Below are positions 1 to 7,386 of a stretch of 21,278 nucleotides of DNA, one piece after another. The notes under the pieces are model-generated. The model was given only the letters and a program-made list of their open reading frames with translations. It was not told where the DNA came from and did no database searches. The DNA is from an uncultured Eubacteriales bacterium. GTDB taxonomy: Bacteria; Bacillota; Clostridia; Oscillospirales; Oscillospiraceae. Location of the stretch: NCBI GenBank assembly GCA_900549645.1, contig URPD01000033.1:1-21278 (forward strand), written 5' to 3'. Made by a program: the position numbers and the translations under genes. Numbering within the stretch: position 1 is the first letter of the stretch; the number at the start of each line of letters is the position of its first letter.

Positions 1-54
1 ACCCCACTTCTTAGATAGTTTATCATACTGTCTAACAAATGGGGTGCAGTTCAA
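1..54 (-). mobile_element. Left contig end: probable IS3-family insertion sequence terminus
   Basis: Bases 1-54 are the exact reverse complement of 21224-21277. Read on the minus strand, the element begins TGAACTGCACCCC at base 53 and runs out of the window to the left. TG...CA termini followed by CACCCC and TTAGACA resemble ends of IS3-family (IS150-like) elements; this is recalled, not searched. Inside the end, bases 1-45 form an imperfect palindrome (ACCCCA...TGGGGT with TTAGA...TCTAA inside), like a subterminal hairpin. No transposase lies within the window. An alternative is another repeat family that also breaks assemblies. Confidence 0.6.
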
Positions 55-85
55 AGCGATGCGGGGGAGTTCTGCATTCAGATCA

Positions 86-1558
86 TTAATTGTAAAGCCC
101 GTGGTGCGCGGCGGGGCTGGTCATATCGAGGGCGGCAAAGGTGTAGCCGTTGTTCAGCCCCCAGTTGATTATACTCTCGATGGCCGCGACGCTGTAATCC
201 TTTACGTCGTGCTGGAGCACAAGACTGTAACCATAGCCGTAGGTATCCCGGCAGCCCTGCACGACATTCGAGTACACGCCGTCCGTCCACTTTGTAACGC
301 CGGCGTCGTCGCTGTCAACGTTCCAGTCGAAGTACTTGTAGCCCATGTCGTTCATAATATTGACAAGGCGGCTCATAATGCCGGGGTTGAACTGACTGAC
401 CGTGTTGGAGCTGCCGCCGGGGAAGCGGCAGAGCTTCGTGTACTGCCCGGTCTGACGGTAGATGACGTCCTCCATCGCGTTGAAATCGTCAAAGAACGCT
501 TTTTCGCTGGCGTATATTTTGCGGTAGTCATGCGAGTAGGTGTGCACGGCGATGCTGTGCCCCTCGTTGTAGGCGCGGCCTATCATGTCCTCATAGTCGG
601 AATTCAGCGCCGTGACGAAGAAAGTCGCCTTCACGTTGTAGCGCGCGAGCACATCCAGCAGCTCTTCGGTAAACGGCCCCGGACCGTCGTCAAAGGTGAG
701 ATAGATGGTCTTAGGATTGTCCGGCTTGACACTGTCGGGCTTACCCGCCGAGACAACGTTCACGGTACGGTCAACGCTCGTGACTTCGCCGCGGTCATTC
801 GTGACCGAATATGTGAGCGTATAGCTGCCGACTTTGTACGGGACTATATTTCCGCTGACCTCCACGCGGTCGGTGAGGTCGTTGCCCTGCGCGTCGTGCG
901 CCTCGTAACCCGGCTCCTCAAAGCGCGGACTTGCGACCAGCTCCAGCTCCGTATCGCCGCTGAGCGTCAGCACCGGTGGGCCGAGGACGATGCGCTCGAC
1001 GCTCGTCTTGTTGCCGGATGAATCGCTCACGGTGTAGATGACGCCGTTGTCGGTCACGGTGCGCTCGACCTTGTCGGTGATGTCGCCGTCATAATTGTCG
1101 CTCGCGGTGTAGCCCTCCTCAACATAGTCGGCCATCGAGCTTACCGCCGCCTGCTCAGCGTTGTGCTGAAGCTCTATCACCGGCGCGACGGTGTCCACCA
1201 CCGAGACGTGCCGCACGGCGCTGCCGGGGATGAAAAGCGCCTTCGCATGGTAAACTACCTTATATTCGCCGACCTTTGAGGTGTCCACATCGCCGGTGAC
1301 GCTCACCTCAAGAGGCTGGCCGTCGTTTTTGAATATCCTGCCGACCGCAGTCGCTTCCGCGCCAAGCTCGGTGTACTCCGCGCCGACCTCAAGCGTCATG
1401 TCCTTGTCGCCGTTGACGGTGAAGGACGGATGCCGCCCGTCGATGACGAATACCGCCAGAATTACCAGCAGGATGTAAATCGTGAATACTATGCCCGCCG
1501 CTTTCTTCTGTTTTCTGTGTCTCGGCGTATGCTCCGCGGTCTGTCTTTCTCTCCTCAT
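86..1558 (-). CDS. Membrane-anchored polysaccharide deacetylase (CE4/NodB) with DUF5011-like Ig repeats
   Basis: This 490-residue protein probably removes N- or O-acetyl groups from a cell-envelope polysaccharide or peptidoglycan, outside the membrane. A basic N-terminus is followed by one membrane segment (about 21-39) acting as an uncleaved anchor. Residues 45-270 hold three Ig-like repeats of the DUF5011 type (patterns such as EVGAEYTELGAEA, VEEGYTASDNYDGDITDKV and FEEPGYEAHDAQGNDLTDRV). Residues 280-480 are a NodB domain with all the usual motifs: TFDDGPG (288-294, catalytic and metal Asp), HTYSH (339-343, metal His pair), RFPGG (378-382), DWNVD (411-415) and LQH (448-450). It should therefore be active and metal-dependent. 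It is transcribed alone and its stop lies about 30 bp from the IS end. The polysaccharide substrate cannot be told from sequence. Confidence 0.93.
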   Translation of the reverse strand: MRRERQTAEHTPRHRKQKKAAGIVFTIYILLVILAVFVIDGRHPSFTVNGDKDMTLEVGAEYTELGAEATAVGRIFKNDGQPLEVSVTGDVDTSKVGEYKVVYHAKALFIPGSAVRHVSVVDTVAPVIELQHNAEQAAVSSMADYVEEGYTASDNYDGDITDKVERTVTDNGVIYTVSDSSGNKTSVERIVLGPPVLTLSGDTELELVASPRFEEPGYEAHDAQGNDLTDRVEVSGNIVPYKVGSYTLTYSVTNDRGEVTSVDRTVNVVSAGKPDSVKPDNPKTIYLTFDDGPGPFTEELLDVLARYNVKATFFVTALNSDYEDMIGRAYNEGHSIAVHTYSHDYRKIYASEKAFFDDFNAMEDVIYRQTGQYTKLCRFPGGSSNTVSQFNPGIMSRLVNIMNDMGYKYFDWNVDSDDAGVTKWTDGVYSNVVQGCRDTYGYGYSLVLQHDVKDYSVAAIESIINWGLNNGYTFAALDMTSPAAHHGLYN

Positions 1559-1593
1559 TTTGTCAGCCTATCCTCTCCCAAATGCTTGTCCCC

Positions 1594-1621
1594 ATTATAC
1601 ACCACACTTCGACATGAGCAA
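1594..1621 (-). promoter_or_regulatory. Probable promoter of the polysaccharide deacetylase gene
   Basis: On the minus strand TTGCTC (1616-1621) is followed after 16 bp by TATAAT (1594-1599), a good housekeeping-sigma match 36 bp upstream of the ATG. It diverges from the glyS promoter. Confidence 0.6.
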
Positions 1622-1697
1622 GCGCAAAAATCAATATTTCAGAATTATTAAGAATCGCCGCGGGGACTGATTGTGATTATTTTGACCGCGGAAAATG

Positions 1698-1726
1698 TTG
1701 CTTAAATATAGGTGATCTGCTATAAT
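1698..1726 (+). promoter_or_regulatory. Probable glyS-nadE promoter
   Basis: TTGCTT (1698-1703) and a perfect TATAAT (1721-1726) are separated by 17 bp. Transcription would start near 1733, leaving a leader of only about 55 nt, too short for a T-box riboswitch. Confidence 0.65.
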
Positions 1727-1753
1727 TAATATTTGTCAAAAAGACAAATATTA
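1727..1753. promoter_or_regulatory. Perfect palindrome at the glyS transcription start (operator-like)
   Basis: Two perfect 11-bp arms (TAATATTTGTC and its complement) flank AAAAA directly after the -10 box. The expected start site falls inside the left arm, so a complete RNA hairpin would not form in the transcript. A repressor-binding site is the better reading, but the regulator is unknown. Confidence 0.5.
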
Positions 1754-1788
1754 TCTCTGCGGCAGCCAGCCGCGGGAAAGGAAGAAAC

Positions 1789-3225
1789 ATGAAAAACACA
1801 GACAAAACAATGGACAAAATCGTCGCACTGTGCAAGAACCGCGGCTTCATCTTTGCCGGCAGCGAGATCTACGGCGGCCTTGCGAACACTTGGGATTACG
1901 GACCCCTCGGCGTTGAGCTGAAGAACAACGTCAAGAGAGCATGGTGGAAAAAGTTCGTTCAGGAAAACCGCTACAACGTGGGTCTTGACGCCGCCATCCT
2001 TATGAATCCGCAGACTTGGGTCGCCTCCGGCCATCTCAGCGGCTTCTCCGATCCGCTGATGGACTGCCGCGAGTGCCATGAGCGCTTCCGCGCGGACAAG
2101 CTCATCGAGGACTGGTGCGGCACGACGGGCTATGAGCTTCCCAAGCCCATCGACGCCTTCTCCCAGAGCGAGATGAAGGAGTTCGTCGAGGAGCACAACA
2201 TCCCGTGCCCCACCTGCGGCAAGCATAATTTCACCGATATACGTCAGTTCAACCTCATGTTCAAGACCTTCCAGGGAGTCACCGAGGACGCGAAGAACAC
2301 CGTGTATCTCCGCCCCGAAACCGCTCAGGGCATCTTCACGAACTTCGTCAACGTCCAGCGCACCACCCGCCGCAAGCTCCCCTTCGGCATCGGTCAGATA
2401 GGCAAGAGCTTCCGCAACGAGATTACCCCGGGCAACTTCATCTTCCGCGTCCGCGAGTTTGAGCAGATGGAGCTTGAGTTCTTCTGCAAGCCCGGCACCG
2501 ATCTGGAGTGGTTTGACTACTGGCGCAGCTTCTGCCACAACTTCCTCCTGTCCATCGGCCTCAAGGACGAGAACCTGCGTCTGCGCGACCATGACCCCGA
2601 AGAGCTGTGCTTCTATTCCAAGGCGACTACCGACTTCGAGTTCCTTTTCCCCTTCGGCTGGGGCGAGCTGTGGGGCGTTGCCGACCGTACGGATTACGAC
2701 CTGACCCAGCACCAGACCGTCTCCGGTCAGGATCTCAGCTACTACGATCAGGAGACGAACGAGCACTACATCCCCTATGTCATCGAGCCCTCCCTCGGCG
2801 TCGAGCGCACCGTGCTGAGCGTACTGTGCGATGCGTATGACGAGGAAGTCGTCGGTCAGGACAAGAAGGGCAATCCCGACGTACGCACCGTGCTGCACCT
2901 GCACCCAGCGCTCGCACCGTTTAAGTGCGCCATCCTGCCGCTGTCCAAGAAGGAAGTCCTTACCGGCCCCGCGCTGGAGCTGTATCAGGAGCTTTCCAAG
3001 GACTTCATGTGCGATTACGACGAGACCGGCTCCATCGGCAAGCGCTACCGCCGCGAGGACGAGATCGGCACTCCGTTCTGCGTGACCTTCGACTTCAACA
3101 CCGTCGGCACCGAGACCGACGTCGCCGACCACTGCGTCACTGTCCGTGAGCGCGACAGCATGACTCAGGTCCGTATCCCCATCTCCGAGGTCAAGAGCTA
3201 CATCGAGGAGCGCATAAAGTTCTGA
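1789..3225 (+). CDS. glyS: Glycyl-tRNA synthetase, single-chain alpha2 type
   Basis: This class IIa aminoacyl-tRNA synthetase charges tRNA-Gly with glycine in the cytoplasm. Its 478 residues are the usual length for the dimeric single-polypeptide form and not for the two-subunit GlyQ/GlyS form. Visible features: the N-terminal start of the catalytic core with FAGSEIYGGLANTWDYGPLG (22-41), the glycine-site region ASGHLSGFSDPL (79-90), a putative zinc site from paired cysteines at 93/96 and 140/143, motif 2 around FRNEITPGNF (208-217), motif 3 around PSLGVERTV (334-342), and an anticodon-binding domain from about 373 to the end. AAAGGAAG lies well placed upstream of the ATG. The start of nadE follows the stop after 45 bp with no terminator between, so the two are probably co-transcribed. 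The symbol glyQS is also used for this form. Confidence 0.96.
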   Translation: MKNTDKTMDKIVALCKNRGFIFAGSEIYGGLANTWDYGPLGVELKNNVKRAWWKKFVQENRYNVGLDAAILMNPQTWVASGHLSGFSDPLMDCRECHERFRADKLIEDWCGTTGYELPKPIDAFSQSEMKEFVEEHNIPCPTCGKHNFTDIRQFNLMFKTFQGVTEDAKNTVYLRPETAQGIFTNFVNVQRTTRRKLPFGIGQIGKSFRNEITPGNFIFRVREFEQMELEFFCKPGTDLEWFDYWRSFCHNFLLSIGLKDENLRLRDHDPEELCFYSKATTDFEFLFPFGWGELWGVADRTDYDLTQHQTVSGQDLSYYDQETNEHYIPYVIEPSLGVERTVLSVLCDAYDEEVVGQDKKGNPDVRTVLHLHPALAPFKCAILPLSKKEVLTGPALELYQELSKDFMCDYDETGSIGKRYRREDEIGTPFCVTFDFNTVGTETDVADHCVTVRERDSMTQVRIPISEVKSYIEERIKF

Positions 3226-3270
3226 TAACGGCGTCAAAGAGCCATATTTGAAAGAAAAGGGGAACAGAAA

Positions 3271-5178
3271 ATGAAAGATGGATTTATCAAAGCCGCTTCG
3301 GCGTCCCCGGTCATCAAGGTCGCCGACACCGAGTATAACGCACAGTGCGTGATCGAGACCATCAAGGCCGCCGACGAGATGGGCGTGAAGCTGCTCGTCT
3401 TCCCTGAGCTTGTCCTCACCGGCTGCACCTGCTATGACCTCACCGGCCACAATGTCGTCCTGCGCGGCGCGAAAAAGGCGCTGCTTGAAGTCATCGCCGC
3501 GAGCGAGGGCGTGGACATGCTCGTATTCGTCGGCCTGCCCGTCGCCGTCGGCTCCAGACTTTACAGCTGTGCCGCCGCGATATATGACGGCGAGCTGCTC
3601 GGCCTTGTTCCGCGCGAGAACGTCCGCGGTACGCAGTTTGCCGAGCCGGCAGACAGCTATGTCGAGGTCGAGATCGACGCGGAGCATGTCGCCGTGCTCA
3701 GCACCGACTATGTGTTTACCTGCGCCGCCCTGCCCGACCTCAAGGTCGCCGCAGAGCTCGGCGCGGATATCGACGCGCTGGTGCCACCCTCCGTGCGCCA
3801 CGCGCAGGCGGGCGCAACCGTTATCGCCCAGCTTGCCTCCTTCCCAGAGACCGTCACCTCTGCGGACGAAGCGGAGCTTACACTGCGCTCTCAGTCTCGC
3901 CGCCTGCACTGCGGCATGGTCATGGCCGCGCCCGGCAAGGGCGAGAGCACCACGGACAACGTGTTCTCCGGCCTGTGCATGATCGCCGAGAACGGCGAGG
4001 TGCTTGCCGCGTCCGAGTGCGAGAACAGCATGGCCGTCACTGAGCTCGACGTCGAGTACATCATCAATACCCGCCGCGAGAGCGACGATTTTGACCTCGA
4101 TTCCGACGAGTATTACGAAGCGGTCTGGGGCGGCGAGCCGGTCGAGACCGAACTGACCCGCAGCTACCGCAAGTACCCGCATCTGCCCGCGGACGAGGCC
4201 GATCTGCCCACGTACTGCGAGCGTATGCTCGACATTCAGGTCTCCGGCCTTGTCAAGCGTATGCAGTACGCCGGACTTGACCACTGCGTTGTCGGTATCT
4301 CCGGCGGCGTGGACTCCACGCTTGCCGTCATGGTCAGCGCGATGGCGGTCAAGAAAATGGGGCTGCCCTCGACGAATGTCGTCGCCTGCACTCTGCCTTG
4401 CTTCGGCACCTCCTCCCGTACCAAGTCCAACGCCATCGTAGTCGCCGAGCAGCTCGGCGCTGAGGTTCGCGTTATCGACATCGGCAAGAGCGTCTACCAG
4501 CACTTCGACGATATCGGCCACGCGCATGACGATTACTCCATCGCCTTCGAGAACGCGCAGGCGCGCGAGCGTACGCAGGTGCTCATGGATATTGCCAATA
4601 AGCTAAACGGCCTTGACGTCGGCACCGAGGATCTGAGCGAGTTTATCGACGGTTGGTGCACCTATAACGGTGACCATACCAGCATGTACGACGTGAATAT
4701 GGGTCTGACCAAGACTCAGGTTCGCGCGAACGTCAGCTACATCGCTGGCAAGACCGAGGATCGCGTCCTCAAGGCCGCGCTTTACGATGTGCTTGACTGC
4801 CCCGTAACGCCGGAGCTGCTGCCGATACATGACGATCAGATCGAGCAGAAGAGCGAGGATTCCGTCGGCTCTTACAGCCTTCAGGACTTCTTCACGCATA
4901 AGATTCTCATCTGCGGCTTCGGCCCGGCCAAGACCCTGCGTCTGGCGAAGCTCGCGTATCATAACGAGTTTACGGACGAGGAGCTTGTCCGCTGGCTGAG
5001 AAGCTACTGCAAGCGCCTGTTCACACAGCAGTTCAAGCGCAGCTGCCTGATGGACGGCCCAGCCGTTGAGGCGTTCAGCGTCTCCCCGCGTACCGGCCTG
5101 CACATGCCGTCCGACGGCGAAAGCACCCTCTTCCAGCATGAAATCGACGAGCTGGCCAAAGAACTGGGGCTTGAATAA
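3271..5178 (+). CDS. nadE: NAD+ synthetase, glutamine-dependent architecture but degenerate glutaminase site
   Basis: NadE converts nicotinic acid adenine dinucleotide to NAD+ using ATP and ammonia, the last step of NAD synthesis. The 635-residue protein has the long form: a nitrilase-like glutaminase domain (about 1-280) fused to the synthetase domain (about 320-635). The synthetase P-loop ISGGVDS (343-349) and the GWCTYNGDHTSMY segment are intact. The glutaminase domain aligns by eye with the family, but only the triad Glu survives (E46 in FPELVLTG). The triad Lys in LGLVPK is Arg (R115) and the following LPNYGEFYE-like loop is missing. At the CEDLW position the sequence is AELGADIDALVPP, putting Gly164 where the nucleophilic Cys should be. 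It therefore probably uses free ammonia rather than glutamine. Glu also replaces the usual Gly in GTEDLSE. It follows glyS by 45 bp and ends at a strong terminator. Confidence 0.9.
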   Translation: MKDGFIKAASASPVIKVADTEYNAQCVIETIKAADEMGVKLLVFPELVLTGCTCYDLTGHNVVLRGAKKALLEVIAASEGVDMLVFVGLPVAVGSRLYSCAAAIYDGELLGLVPRENVRGTQFAEPADSYVEVEIDAEHVAVLSTDYVFTCAALPDLKVAAELGADIDALVPPSVRHAQAGATVIAQLASFPETVTSADEAELTLRSQSRRLHCGMVMAAPGKGESTTDNVFSGLCMIAENGEVLAASECENSMAVTELDVEYIINTRRESDDFDLDSDEYYEAVWGGEPVETELTRSYRKYPHLPADEADLPTYCERMLDIQVSGLVKRMQYAGLDHCVVGISGGVDSTLAVMVSAMAVKKMGLPSTNVVACTLPCFGTSSRTKSNAIVVAEQLGAEVRVIDIGKSVYQHFDDIGHAHDDYSIAFENAQARERTQVLMDIANKLNGLDVGTEDLSEFIDGWCTYNGDHTSMYDVNMGLTKTQVRANVSYIAGKTEDRVLKAALYDVLDCPVTPELLPIHDDQIEQKSEDSVGSYSLQDFFTHKILICGFGPAKTLRLAKLAYHNEFTDEELVRWLRSYCKRLFTQQFKRSCLMDGPAVEAFSVSPRTGLHMPSDGESTLFQHEIDELAKELGLE

Positions 5179-5193
5179 GCAGTTTATAGAATT

Positions 5194-5233
5194 ACAGAAA
5201 AAGTACCGTGTTTTCATACGGTACTTTTTCTGT
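5194..5233 (+). terminator. Terminator after nadE
   Basis: A perfect 15-bp stem (5194-5208 with 5219-5233) starts 15 bp after the nadE stop. The 3' arm contains the T run CTTTTTCTGT. The mirrored A run means it could also stop minus-strand transcripts. Confidence 0.85.
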
Positions 5234-5359
5234 GTTGGGGGGAGCGAGACAGAGGCCGCCCCGCAAATGCTGCGCTTCGATAAAAATCGGCGCGCCAGAT
5301 TAAATCAATCTGTCATTGCCCCTAAAGGGACTAGGCGGCAAATTAATGATTCGTGGTAT

Positions 5360-5486
5360 GCCGCCGTCGCGAGGAGCGAAGCGACGCGGAAATCCGTTCT
5401 CCTTTTACACGGCAGGAAAACATACTGCTTTCTATGAAAGAAACGGATTCCCACGACCAGTTTGCGAACTGGTCTCGGAATGACAG
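5360..5486. repeat. Palindromic intergenic repeat, AATCCGTT/GAATGACA family, copy 1
   Basis: The left arm has a hairpin CGTCGC...GCGACG (5365-5386) and ends in GGAAATCCGTT (5388-5398). The right arm begins AACGGATTCCC (5442-5452), contains a perfect 8-bp hairpin (GACCAGTT, TGCG loop, AACTGGTC; 5455-5474) and ends GGAATGACAG. The two arms face each other as inverted half-elements. The same terminal words occur again at 14886-14983. Such non-coding palindromes are common between genes in gut Clostridia; this is from memory. Confidence 0.6.
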
Positions 5487-5501
5487 AGGAGGTCTTAACA
5501 T

Positions 5502-5716
5502 TGCCTTGTCTTTTGCCTATTGGCATTAGTCCGAGTCTGGCGACCACTCAGTCACGGCTAACGCCGTGCCAGCTCCCCTAAAAGGGGCGCCGCGTTGCGG
5601 CATAGATCGCAGTCCGCCGCGCCGTGACCGAGCCGCAGCGAGACAGTCCCCAGTGCGCACACTTGGGAAAGGGGTCGCCGGACTTGGATTATTGCCATTA
5701 GGGAAAAGACAAGGCA
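5502..5716. repeat. MITE-like element with 44-bp imperfect terminal inverted repeats
   Basis: Bases 5502-5545 and the complement of 5673-5716 match at 38 of 44 positions by hand count; both begin TGCCTTGTCTTTT and end GGCGACC. The 127-bp interior contains nested hairpins: CACGGC/GCCGTG (5553-5568), CCCCT/AGGGG (5575-5587) and an imperfect one near 5649-5666. The CTCAGTC...GCTCCCCT...GGGG pattern recalls a widespread clostridial intergenic repeat. It encodes no transposase, so it would be non-autonomous if mobile. Weaker similarity between the arms seems to continue outside the stated ends. Confidence 0.65.
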
Positions 5717-5831
5717 TACGAAAGACCACATCCCCCGCCCATCGTTTGACTATTAATTAGCAATCAACAAAACTCCACTGGGTTTACATATAAAAATTGT
5801 GAATTTTGTATAATTTTTGCGATTTTCATAC

Positions 5832-5860
5832 TTGTGTACTCCGAGAATATATAGTATAAT
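5832..5860 (+). promoter_or_regulatory. Probable gdhA promoter
   Basis: TTGTGT (5832-5837) and a perfect TATAAT (5855-5860) are separated by 17 bp, giving a leader of about 55 nt. A second TATAAT at 5809-5814 lacks a well-spaced -35 box. Confidence 0.6.
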
Positions 5861-5919
5861 ACAGACAGATCATTAAACGGACAAACTGCTGAACGCTTAC
5901 TATATCAAGGAGGAAAAGA

Positions 5920-7266
5920 ATGACAAACGAATATCTGAAGAGAGTGTACGCAGATGTGGAGCGCCGCGACGGGCACGAGCCGGAATTCCTTCAGGCTGTG
6001 CGCGAGGTTTTCGAGTCGCTGGAGCTGGTCATCGACAAGCACCCCGAATGGGAGAAGGCCGGGCTTATCGAGCGCTTCGTCGAGCCCGAACGCGTCATCG
6101 AGTTCCGCGTCCCATGGGTGGACGACAGCGGCAAGGTGCAGGTCAACCGCGGCTACCGTGTGCAGTACAACTCCACCATCGGTCCCTACAAGGGCGGGCT
6201 TCGCTTCCATCCGTCTGTCAACCTCTCCGTTATCAAGTTCCTCGGCTTTGAACAGATTCTCAAAAACTCCCTGACCACGCTCCCCATGGGCGGCGGCAAG
6301 GGCGGCTCCGACTTTGACCCCAAGGGCAAGTCCGACGCTGAAGTCATGCGCTTCTGCCAGAGCTTTATGACCGAGCTTTACCGCCATGTCGGCCAGTTCA
6401 CGGACGTTCCGGCGGGCGATATCGGCGTCGGCGGGCGCGAAGTTGCGTACCTCTTCGGCCAGTACAAGCGCATTGTCAACCGCTTCGACGGCGGCGTCAT
6501 CACCGGCAAGGGACTGACCTTCGGCGGCTCGCTGGCGCGCACTCAGGCTACCGGTTACGGCGTGTGCTACTTCTCCGCCGAGGCGCTCAAGCATCTGCGG
6601 AACACAAGCTACGAGGGCAAGACCGTCATCGTCTCCGGCTCCGGCAACGTCGCACAGTACTGCGCGGAGAAGGTCACGGCGCTCGGCGGCAAGGTCGTTG
6701 CGATGAGCGATTCGCAGGGCTACATATATGACCCCAACGGCATCAACCTGCCCGTGCTCTTTGACATTAAGCAGCGCCGCCGCGCGCGTATCAGCGTGTA
6801 CGCGCAGGAGGTTCCCGGCAGCGAGTACCACGAGGGCTGCAAGAATATCTGGAACGTCAAGTGCGACATCGCGCACCCCTGCGCATCCCAGAATGAGATG
6901 GATGCGGCTGGCGCGCAGGCGCTTGTCGATAACGGCGCTATGGCCGTATTCGAGGGCGCGAACATGCCGCTGACTCCGGAAGCCATTGAAATAGTCCAGA
7001 AAAACGGCCTGCTGTACAGCCCCGGCAAGGCATCCAACGCCGGCGGCGTTGCGACTTCCGGCCTTGAGATGAGCCAGAATTCCATCAGAATGTCGTGGAG
7101 CTTTGAAGAGGTCGACGAAAAGCTGCACGGAATCATGCAGAACATCTATAAAGCCTGCTATGACGCATCGGTCGAATGCGGCCGTCCGGGCGATCTTATG
7201 GTCGGCGCGAACGTCGCGGGCTTCCTGAAGGTCGCGGAAGCGATGATGGCTCAGGGCATCGTATAA
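5920..7266 (+). CDS. gdhA: Glutamate dehydrogenase, NADP-type
   Basis: This enzyme interconverts 2-oxoglutarate plus ammonia and glutamate in the cytoplasm; the NADP form usually assimilates ammonia. The 448 residues match the hexameric bacterial family. Visible features: substrate-binding segment RVQYNSTIGPYKGGLRFHPS (80-99) with K91, the catalytic Lys in PMGGGKGG (K127), the catalytic Asp in VPAGDIGVGGREV (D167), the dinucleotide fold GSGNVA (240-245), and SDS (263-265) at the end of the second strand, as in E. coli GdhA and unlike the NAD-dependent C. symbiosum enzyme. The C-terminal motifs EGANMPLTPEA and NAGGVATSGLEMSQNS are intact. The start ATG has a perfect AAGGAGG seven bases upstream. 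It is monocistronic, between its own promoter and a hairpin. Cofactor choice is inferred from one short motif. Confidence 0.95.
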   Translation: MTNEYLKRVYADVERRDGHEPEFLQAVREVFESLELVIDKHPEWEKAGLIERFVEPERVIEFRVPWVDDSGKVQVNRGYRVQYNSTIGPYKGGLRFHPSVNLSVIKFLGFEQILKNSLTTLPMGGGKGGSDFDPKGKSDAEVMRFCQSFMTELYRHVGQFTDVPAGDIGVGGREVAYLFGQYKRIVNRFDGGVITGKGLTFGGSLARTQATGYGVCYFSAEALKHLRNTSYEGKTVIVSGSGNVAQYCAEKVTALGGKVVAMSDSQGYIYDPNGINLPVLFDIKQRRRARISVYAQEVPGSEYHEGCKNIWNVKCDIAHPCASQNEMDAAGAQALVDNGAMAVFEGANMPLTPEAIEIVQKNGLLYSPGKASNAGGVATSGLEMSQNSIRMSWSFEEVDEKLHGIMQNIYKACYDASVECGRPGDLMVGANVAGFLKVAEAMMAQGIV

Positions 7267-7300
7267 TAAATTAAAATTTCCTCGCTCCATTCCACAAAGA

Positions 7301-7328
7301 CGGGCAGTACCACTCGTGGTACTGCCCG
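7301..7328 (+). terminator. Hairpin after gdhA, probable terminator
   Basis: A perfect 13-bp GC-rich stem (7301-7313 with 7316-7328) has a two-base loop. No T run follows, so termination efficiency is uncertain. Confidence 0.55.
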
Positions 7329-7348
7329 CTGAGTATATTGTTGCAAAA

Positions 7349-7377
7349 GACTCCCTCCGGATTGCCCGGAGGGAGTC
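7349..7377 (-). terminator. Terminator of the dehydratase operon
   Basis: The stem GACTCCCTCCGG (7349-7360) pairs with CCGGAGGGAGTC (7366-7377). On the minus strand it is followed by TTTTGC and begins 10 bp after the last stop codon. It converges with the gdhA hairpin. Confidence 0.8.
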
Positions 7378-7386
7378 TCAGTAATA

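Larger units (their letters stand above)
5234..5855. other. Long gene-free stretch holding palindromic repeats
   Basis: No convincing gene was found on either strand. Short open frames here show no recognisable protein and lie across hairpins. The stretch holds two different palindromic repeat units (listed separately) and then about 100 bp of AT-rich sequence leading to the gdhA promoter. Bases 5234-5355 show nothing recognisable beyond a short TGTCATTGCC motif at 5311-5320 resembling an end of the first repeat family. Confidence 0.6.

Noticed and set aside
1727..1788. T-box or other riboswitch upstream of glyS.
   Set aside because: The leader from the likely start site is about 55 nt and has no T-box sequence, specifier loop or antiterminator.
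1726..4527. A 933-codon open frame on the minus strand across glyS and nadE.
   Set aside because: It is antisense to two well-recognised enzymes, crosses their boundary, has no ribosome-binding site and reads as Ala/Gly/Asp/Leu-rich low-complexity protein. Strong GC bias at third positions keeps such frames open.
5566..5760. Small protein-coding frames in the nadE-gdhA gap (both strands).
   Set aside because: They run across hairpin repeats, lack ribosome-binding sites and look like translated repeat sequence.
5905..7290. A 461-codon minus-strand frame opposite gdhA.
   Set aside because: Shadow of a clear glutamate dehydrogenase; Ala/Val/Leu/Asp-rich with no recognisable domain.
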